From Phoronis ovalis (Eukaryota > Phoronida > Phoronidae): 12,279 nucleotides of DNA. Shown piece after piece: positions 6,795 to 12,279 of the stretch. A program made the position numbers and the translations under genes. The stretch lies in contig JAOXYB010039573.1 of assembly GCA_028565635.1 (NCBI GenBank), positions 1 to 12,279 of the forward strand, in the 5' to 3' direction. Each line of letters opens with the position of its first letter. The first letter of the stretch is position 1. The notes beneath the pieces are model-generated. The model made no database searches. It was given only the letters and a program-made list of their open reading frames with translations, and had not been told where the DNA came from.

Positions 6795-7180
6795 CATCAC
6801 GGCTAGTATGCCTTCGAGGGCCTAATCGATCATGATCCAGTGACGTCACTGACCAAGCTTTAGAAACTCAATCCGACCTCGCAGATTCAGCGCAATTTTA
6901 CACAGGGATAATATCTATATTATATGAACTAGATATAACAGTTGCACTTTCTTACAGTGGGTAGTAACTGAAATTGTTAAACATATCATATAGCGTGCCT
7001 TTTCTTCATTTTTATAATACATTTTGTTTGCTTACTTTCATTTTTCTATCACTGATTACATATGAAATTTTAACAACATGCATTTTTACTGTAAAAGCAT
7101 AATTTATAAATCGTGCTTTTAAAAATATCTAAAAAAGATGTTTGAGGGTCAGTTGTTTTTATTGCTTAAACCTGTTGCCA
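6795..7180 (+). other. Peptide gene 3' UTR and intergenic DNA
   Basis: AT-rich and non-coding, apart from the GC-richer palindrome pair at 6828-6851. The transcript end is not clear: only variant poly(A) hexamers such as TATAAA (7105-7110) lie within the first 400 nt. Confidence 0.5.
6828..6851. repeat. Two abutting perfect palindromes, one a CRE
   Basis: GATCATGATC (6828-6837) is a perfect 10-bp palindrome. Directly next to it CAGTGACGTCACTG (6838-6851) is a perfect 14-bp palindrome centred on the cAMP response element TGACGTCA (6841-6848). They lie 34-57 nt after the stop codon of the peptide gene. Confidence 0.75.
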
Positions 7181-7440
7181 GCCTGACTGGGATGGACAAG
7201 TCTATTCGTTACCGATGAACAAACAGATCCCACTCGCGCACATGTTTCCTACTATTCGAACCCATTTCCGGGTATCGCACCTGCCACTCGAACCGTCATT
7301 TCAGGAACACGAACATATTTCCGGTGACTCGGTTCGAGTCCCCACTGGTTGAGTAGGCCTGAACGGGCATCTGCTTACTGACACTCTGAGTTGCAACAAA
7401 TAAGTTGCAAATGTCTTCTCGACCTTCTGGGTGGGTTAGT
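7181..7440. repeat. GC-richer patch, possible old transposon or SINE
   Basis: This stretch is visibly richer in G and C than the DNA on either side. It holds GGTTCGAGTCC (7331-7341), which matches a pol III B-box (GGTTCGANTCC), and the inverted partner ACTCGAACC at 7286-7294. The flanking bases do not form a full tRNA T-arm and I found no clear A-box, so a tRNA gene is excluded. A decayed SINE or DNA transposon is the best guess. Confidence 0.25.
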
Positions 7441-8964
7441 GCACTACACGTATTTTATAGATAGCCTATTCCGACTAAATATCCCGTACTTATTCTATGG
7501 GACTAGACTCTATATTGAAGCAAAAATTATTCTTTGCGGCGTAAACAAGTATATGTACTTTGTTATTGGATTTTATATCTAACGTTGGTGATCATGACAG
7601 GCATCTATTAATATTAGATTTATTGTCATGTATGTACGTTTTATGACACGCTTCTCAGCAACTAGGATAGGATTATAAGAATATTAAATTTATACATAAG
7701 AATGAATAAAATAATGATTTATTCACGTTTAAAGATTTTAAATTACCTGCTTCGAATAATAAATGAGTGCTTTTCTCATACGAAAAATGTGTCTGTCATG
7801 GGTTACATGTACCAATTGCTGACTAATGCATCAATTTATGTTAATTTGGTAAACTAGTCGGCTTTGTAGTTATAGAAATTTGGTTAAATATCAAATTTGT
7901 CAAAGATAAATTTCCTTTGAATTTAAAAAAATGACTTCCCTAGCTTTGCACACCTGTTAGCAAAGTTAGGGCATAACATAAATTATACCACATATTTTAT
8001 ACATTTAGTGATGCTATGCTTTTTTATTTTAAAAACACAGCATTCACAGAGAACAGGTTACAGTAGCAACACAAATATTATTAACTACATTAAATTTATA
8101 AATTCTAATTTTTAGTAATGTTTTTAACGACTGGTGTCCCACTCGTGTCACAGTCTAATGATTCGAGTAATTTGTTTTCTTATTTTAAGTACATCTACGC
8201 CCCTTTTTTCTTTTTTCGATTTAAATCCAGAAATATTAAAAACAATCTCATCTGTTTTGTTACGCTTGGTCGTTTTTTTATGTTACTGCCCCTAATTTTA
8301 CAAATGTATGCCTATTTATTATAAAACGTATTTTGGCAATTATCTGTATGCCAACGTTGGATACACACATATATACCTTGTATTATAAACAATTTAATAT
8401 AACAAAGGAAAGAAGGTCCCGTTACTCAACATATAATTCATAGATTATCTATCATATTCCAGTAAATGTATGCACCACATTGTACACCTACAGTTTTCAC
8501 CCATGTGATGCATCTATGCTTGAATTACGTTTCAAAACTAGCATTTCGTAAGGCCTACAGTATCTGAATTAAGCAATTCAGTCATGCGTTGCAAAAATAT
8601 TGGAAACCACAGTCTCTAATACGAGGTTATTTGATACCGCTGCTAGAATTTCACGCACTAATTTATTAAAGTCACATATATTTTTTAATGAAATGCACTC
8701 TAAACATGTAGCTGGTTCATATCATAGCAGTAACATTACCAGTAGCCCGGGACAGTCGCCATCGCAGTATATCGGTTTGAAACTCATTTAAAAGTAATGG
8801 CAAAGTGACAAATCAGTGCAGAGTAGTATGATCACGATATACGGCTACGACTTTAATCCTCCTAGTGGATATTTTGGAAGTGACAAGCTATTCGGTAACC
8901 ATATTACCGATTTTATAACTACGCATAAACTGCATTTAGAACCTTACTACACGTAGTATTTAAC
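7441..8964. other. Intergenic DNA, nothing recognised
   Basis: AT-rich sequence with only short open frames (for example 8118-8324 and 8600-8791) that show no domain, homopolymer-rich composition or poor splice context. Small inverted repeats such as CGGTAA...TTACCG (8893-8909) are unremarkable. I see no gene, RNA or transposon here. Confidence 0.5.
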
Positions 8965-9200
8965 ATATGACATCCCTGGGGCAGGCGATTGTTGATCTTA
9001 AGGTCAAAAGGTCATTTAATGGTCAAAGGTCAAATTTCTAAAACTGCTTAAATCATCGAAATATGTTTGACGTATGATATCCTCAGGGTGGGGATAGTTG
9101 AACTTGAGATTATTAGGTCATCTGGAGGTCAAGAAATTTCCTATTTGCGGGAAACTTTCAAAAATGGGACTCTCATATCATTTAGAGGTCATTCAAAAGT
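8965..9200. repeat. Diverged tandem repeat, period about 107 nt, rich in AGGTCA
   Basis: The segment starting at 8965 (ATATGACATCC-CTGGGG...) recurs at 9072 (GTATGATATCCTCAGGG...), each copy then running GTTGA-CTT, AGGTCA motifs and AAATTTC-TA. AGGTCA hexamers lie at 9001-9006, 9009-9014, 9027-9032, 9115-9120, 9126-9131 and 9186-9191, all on the + strand. A partial third unit may begin near 9172. The first copy contains a DR2 and a DR1 arrangement of nuclear-receptor half-sites. Confidence 0.7.
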
Positions 9201-10394
9201 ATGGAGGCACTTTGATTTAATAGAAACCAAAAAATTGTGAAGTTATTTTATTAAAATTCTTATTATGATTTTTTTGTTATTTAATTTGTTTACTGGTTTG
9301 GTGTTTCACCATAACTTGATTACAAATTAGGACATTCACACATATACCGCAGTGTAAACTTGTATTGAGATAAAATACAAATTTCTTTCGTAAAGCTAAT
9401 TTACCTTTATCATATCATCATTAACAGTATACGCGTATAGTTAACAAAATCCAAAGCACCAAAAGTGTTTATATCAAAGAGTGTACTAGCTTTATAAGAA
9501 AACAAGTATTTACCACAAATTTAAGAAAAAGTAACAATCCCTTTGGATCAGGGATTAGCTTTTATGGGCGTTGTCAGATACCAAAGATGAAAAATGTACT
9601 CGATGACCGAGACGTTAACAATGCAAAAATTACAAATATGCGCTGAAAACTGTTGGAAACTGTGTAAAATAACTTCATGAGAAATCTAATGAAAATCAAG
9701 CTTTATAAAAACAGAATAAAAACATAATTGGTTAACATAAGCGATTTGGAGAATTTGCTTTTTTCACAATCTAGCGTGCAAATCATTCATTATAGTAAAT
9801 TTATAGAACTTGCCTTATTTACGTTATACTGTAAGCTATTCGTATTCAAGGTGACCAAAAATAACATAAATTCGTATGGAAGGCATACAAAGCTATAGGG
9901 AACTGACATGAATATTGTAGAGCGCGTCTTGGGAGGCATTCAGGTGTAAAGTAGACACCCATGCTCGTGAATGGTCTGGAAAAAAAGATTCCAAATAAGT
10001 GGTTCAGGGAGGCACGAAAAAGCACCTCGCTATCCAAGACTAAAATTTTTCGACGAGCAAAAAAACGGGAAATACTTGTCCACCCTGAACCACCCCGAAA
10101 ATCATCCACAACTCCTAAGTAAACATCCTTCTAAAAATTGACCCTAAGCAGGGCCAGGGTAAAAAAATTAACCCTTATTGTTAAAAAATGCTGATTTATG
10201 TACTCTAAACACATAACACCTGTTACGCGCTTAGTTCTCAAAAATTACTTTTTCACGCGATTTTGCTAACGAGCATGCGCATCCACTTTATATCGAGCGA
10301 CCATCGGGGAGTGCGCATATTTTCAGATCAATCATGGTATACCTGATATATATGAGAAGTGCAGAAATAACAGGATTTGGTTATGCTACTGTGC
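9201..10394. other. Intergenic DNA, nothing recognised
   Basis: AT-rich on the left, with a GC-richer block around 9890-10170 that gives an 87-codon open frame on the - strand (9846-10109) with no recognisable domain. It may be transposon-derived, but I cannot support that. No RNA gene or clear exon seen. Confidence 0.45.
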
Positions 10395-10400
10395 TTTATT
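10395..10400 (-). terminator. Candidate poly(A) signal for the mucin gene
   Basis: TTTATT on the + strand, AATAAA on the transcript strand, lies about 320 nt after the mucin stop codon and would give a 3' UTR of ordinary length. A nearer AATAAA (10683-10688) is only 30 nt after the stop. Confidence 0.4.
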
Positions 10401-10605
10401 ATTTACATAAAAGTAGACGAAGTCCACTATGATTACAATTATTATTATTTATACAATAACCCCACATACAAACATAACTCAAACAGTAAAGCATAGGCTA
10501 ACACGTGACATGTATTGTACTGCTCTCAAGTTTACAATACCGTGTGTAAACACTGAATAGTTGTGATGATGATTTTCAAACATACAAAATGAAACTAGTA
10601 TTACT

Positions 10606-10689
10606 GAATAAACACAGTGTTTACATATTTTACTTTACAAATAATTCAATTATTCTTTAAAGAAAGTGTCCAAAAGACAGTGTTTATTC
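10606..10689 (-). repeat. Inverted repeat in the mucin 3' UTR containing AATAAA
   Basis: GAATAAACAC (10606-10615) and GTGTTTATTC (10680-10689) are exact reverse complements 64 nt apart. In the - strand transcript the proximal AATAAA (10683-10688) would lie inside the stem. Confidence 0.6.
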
Positions 10690-10717
10690 CCGGGTGTTTA
10701 CTATCATTAGAACCATG

Positions 10718-12279
10718 TTATACATTGGCTAAATCCAGCAACTCATCACCCCCACATGATAATTCTTCATCATTGCTACTACCTGACATTAGAGGTGTTG
10801 GAGCCCTAAAGTATGGTTCATCGTTCGGCTGTATGTCCCACTGTCTAGGGCTCAAAGAGCTTGAAGAATTTTGTCTGCTTGATATATTAGGTAAACTTGT
10901 TGGTATGCTAGATTTAGATCCCGATTTATTTGAATGTGAAACCCAAGAATTCATTGGCGGTGTACCTACTGGCGCCGCATCATTTACGGTATCTCCAAGA
11001 AACCATGATGAGGCACAAGGAAAGTGAAAGTTAGCAGGGCGTGGTGTTCCAGGCCGAGTACTTGACCAGAAGTCGCTAGGTGGTGCTGGACCGATTGGGG
11101 TTCCAATACGAAGGGAGAAGCCTGACGGCGGCCGACTTGGAATTTTATGCAAATCATCTAAATCTTCCTCCTCTTCCTCGGCACGCCGTTTTCTCTTAGC
11201 TGCAGCTAGCCAAAGACAGCAACCAAGAAGAGCAATACAAAGAATGAAAGTGGGTATAGTTGCGCCTAATATTATATCAACGGGTATATCTGTAGGATCG
11301 GCAGCGTTTTGCTCATCTCTATCAGTCAAACCACGTATCCCAGAAGAAGTAGATGATGATGGTGTTGTCGTAACTGTAATAAAACTACGGCTCGTTGTCC
11401 TATTCTCTTGAGACGTACTATTGGTTACTATGATTTCAGTGACAGTGGATGTTTCTTGCTGACCTAGAGTGGTTTGACTTGTAGTCGTTGTTTCAGGCTC
11501 TATGCTACTTAGCGGTTGCGTTGTGGTATTAACAAACGCAGAAGACGTATCTATTATTGCTGATGTCGTAAGTTCCAAGGACGTCGTTGTTGGTAAATAC
11601 TTAGCTGTAGAAACCGTATCTGTAGTTGTTGTAGTAATTTGCGTGTTCATTATTGGCGCTTCGGTTGACGTTGACGTTGTAGTTACTGGTTCAGTTGTTG
11701 TTGTTTGTGCTTTAGTTGTCCTTGTTGTTAGTGTTTCTGTTGTTGTTAGTGTTTCTGTTGATGTTGTAGTTTGTGTTTCAGTTGTCGTTGTTGGTGTTTC
11801 TGTTGTTGTTAGTGTTTCAGTTGTCGTTGTTGGTGTTTCAGTTGTCGTTGTTGTTTGTGTTTCAGTTGTCGTTGTTGGTGTTTCAGTTGTCGTTGTTGTT
11901 TGTGTTTCAGTTGTCGTTGGTGGTGTTTCTGTTGTTGTTGGCGTTTCAGTTGTCGTTGTTGTTGGTGTTTCAGTCGTTATTGTTGGCGTTTCAGTTGTCG
12001 TTGTTGTTGGCGTTTGAATTGTCGTTGTTGTTGGCGTTTCAGTTGTCGTTGTTGTTGGCGATTCAGTTGTCGTTGGCATTTCAGTTGTCGTTGTTGTTGG
12101 CGTTTCAGTCGTTGTTGTTGGCGTTTCAGTGGCCGTTGTTGTTGGCGTTTCAGTTGTCGTTGTTGTTGGCGTTTTAGTCGTTGTTGTTGGCGTTTCAGTG
12201 GTCGTTGTTGTTGGCGTTTCAGTTGTCGTTGTTGTTGGCGTTTTAGTCGTTGTTGTTGGCGTTTCAGTGGTCGTTGTTG
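10718..12279 (-). CDS. Type I membrane mucin, Thr-rich repeat ectodomain (5' partial)
   Basis: One frame is open from the window's right edge to TAA at 10718-10720, about 519 codons. The Met at 12077-12079 is inside the repeat and is not a real start. Nucleotides 12279 to about 11700 encode TTTTETPT-type repeats, dense sites for O-glycosylation. A less regular Ser/Thr region follows with three N-glycosylation sequons (NTT, NST, NRT). One hydrophobic span (IILGATIPTFILCIALLG..., about 11199-11275) is followed by the stop-transfer KRKRR and EEEEEDLDDL. The 159-residue cytoplasmic tail is rich in Ser and Pro with several TP/SP sites, and ends DELLDLANV, whose LLDL resembles a clathrin box. This is a surface mucin of the glycocalyx; adhesion, lubrication or signalling is inference. 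I do not recognise the tail or a named family. Any N-terminal domain and the signal peptide lie beyond the window. Confidence 0.85.
   Translation of the reverse strand, partial: TTTTETPTTTTKTPTTTTTETPTTTTTETPTTTTKTPTTTTTETPTTTATETPTTTTETPTTTTTEMPTTTESPTTTTTETPTTTTIQTPTTTTTETPTITTETPTTTTTETPTTTETPPTTTETQTTTTTETPTTTTETQTTTTTETPTTTTETLTTTETPTTTTETQTTTSTETLTTTETLTTRTTKAQTTTTEPVTTTSTSTEAPIMNTQITTTTTDTVSTAKYLPTTTSLELTTSAIIDTSSAFVNTTTQPLSSIEPETTTTSQTTLGQQETSTVTEIIVTNSTSQENRTTSRSFITVTTTPSSSTSSGIRGLTDRDEQNAADPTDIPVDIILGATIPTFILCIALLGCCLWLAAAKRKRRAEEEEEDLDDLHKIPSRPPSGFSLRIGTPIGPAPPSDFWSSTRPGTPRPANFHFPCASSWFLGDTVNDAAPVGTPPMNSWVSHSNKSGSKSSIPTSLPNISSRQNSSSSLSPRQWDIQPNDEPYFRAPTPLMSGSSNDEELSCGGDELLDLANV
11700..12279 (-). 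repeat. Coding minisatellite of the mucin (21/24-nt units)
   Basis: The array is built from 24-nt units (eight residues, consensus TPTTTTTE) mixed with 21-nt and 18-nt forms, all multiples of three, so the frame is kept. From 12102 a 69-nt higher-order unit (21+24+24) is seen, with starts at 12102, 12171 and 12240. Units are nearly identical at the right edge and more diverged toward 11700. The array continues past the window. Few stop codons fall in any frame, which explains long antisense open frames here. Confidence 0.88.

Noticed and set aside
7331-7341. Possible tRNA gene at the B-box match
   Set aside because: The T-arm stem does not pair properly (only two of five pairs), and no A-box, acceptor stem or anticodon arm was found. 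The bases also form a simple GACTCG-GTT-CGAGTC hairpin.
7391-7582. 63-codon + strand open frame
   Set aside because: Hydrophobic, AT-driven composition, no homology pattern and no credible splice or promoter context.
8118-8324. 68-codon + strand open frame with Phe/Leu runs
   Set aside because: Typical chance frame in T-rich DNA; the hydrophobic parts follow base composition.
8600-8791. 63-codon + strand frame ending in a Ser-rich stretch
   Set aside because: It lacks an ATG start, its possible acceptor at 8579-8581 has no pyrimidine tract, and no partner exon was seen. A terminal exon cannot be fully excluded.
9846-10109. 87-codon - strand open frame in a GC-richer block
   Set aside because: No domain recognised, no splice partners found, and the neighbouring frames look equally plausible. 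It is more likely old transposon sequence or chance.
10289-10328. TATATCG with TCAGAT about 32 nt downstream
   Set aside because: It resembles a TATA/initiator pair, but no + strand exon follows, so it is treated as chance.
10617-11027. 136-codon + strand open frame opposite the mucin tail
   Set aside because: It is antisense to the cytoplasmic tail and has no recognisable domain or splice context of its own.
11502-12177. Long + strand open frames (Val-rich and Leu/Phe-rich) across the mucin repeat
   Set aside because: They are antisense shadows of the Thr-rich minisatellite, whose short unit lacks stop codons in several frames. The - strand frame alone continues into a membrane span and a non-repetitive tail.

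Overview
The window is nuclear DNA from an animal. It is AT-rich, genes are broken by short GT-AG introns, coding density is low, and transposon debris and tandem repeats lie between genes. The parts of three protein-coding genes that can be read are a TRPC-type channel, a secreted Arg/Tyr-rich precursor peptide and a membrane mucin. Together they fit a marine invertebrate. A lophotrochozoan, and within it a bivalve mollusc, is my inference from the base composition and from the resemblance of the peptide precursor to mussel antimicrobial precursors. The sequence does not prove it.

Layout. (1) Positions 223-2042, + strand: the last four coding exons of a canonical TRP (TRPC) cation channel, from the TRP box to the stop codon. 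The pore and ankyrin repeats lie before the window. (2) 2043-3280: its 3' UTR and intergenic DNA. (3) 3281-3600: a compact cluster of short direct repeats between G-rich and C-rich edges. (4) About 3978-4170: a decayed 3' end of a non-LTR retrotransposon ORF2. (5) 4602-6794, + strand: a complete small gene with a predicted TATA/initiator pair, a non-coding first exon and four coding exons. Spliced, it encodes a 134-residue secreted precursor made of a signal peptide, a 37-residue strongly cationic cysteine-free segment ending in Gly-Arg, and an acidic tail with a degenerate EF-hand. (6) 6795-10394: mostly non-coding. It holds a pair of abutting palindromes, a GC-richer patch that may be an old transposon, and a diverged 107-nt tandem repeat rich in AGGTCA half-sites. 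(7) 10395-12279, - strand: the 3' part of a gene for a type I membrane mucin, with a Thr-rich repeat ectodomain, one membrane span and a 159-residue cytoplasmic tail. Its 5' end lies beyond the window.

The three genes show no sign of working together; this is ordinary eukaryotic neighbourhood. The most interesting object is the gene at 4602-6794. It looks like an undescribed linear cationic host-defence peptide precursor, with a possible alternative ending through intronic polyadenylation. No operon, CRISPR array or prokaryotic feature is present.
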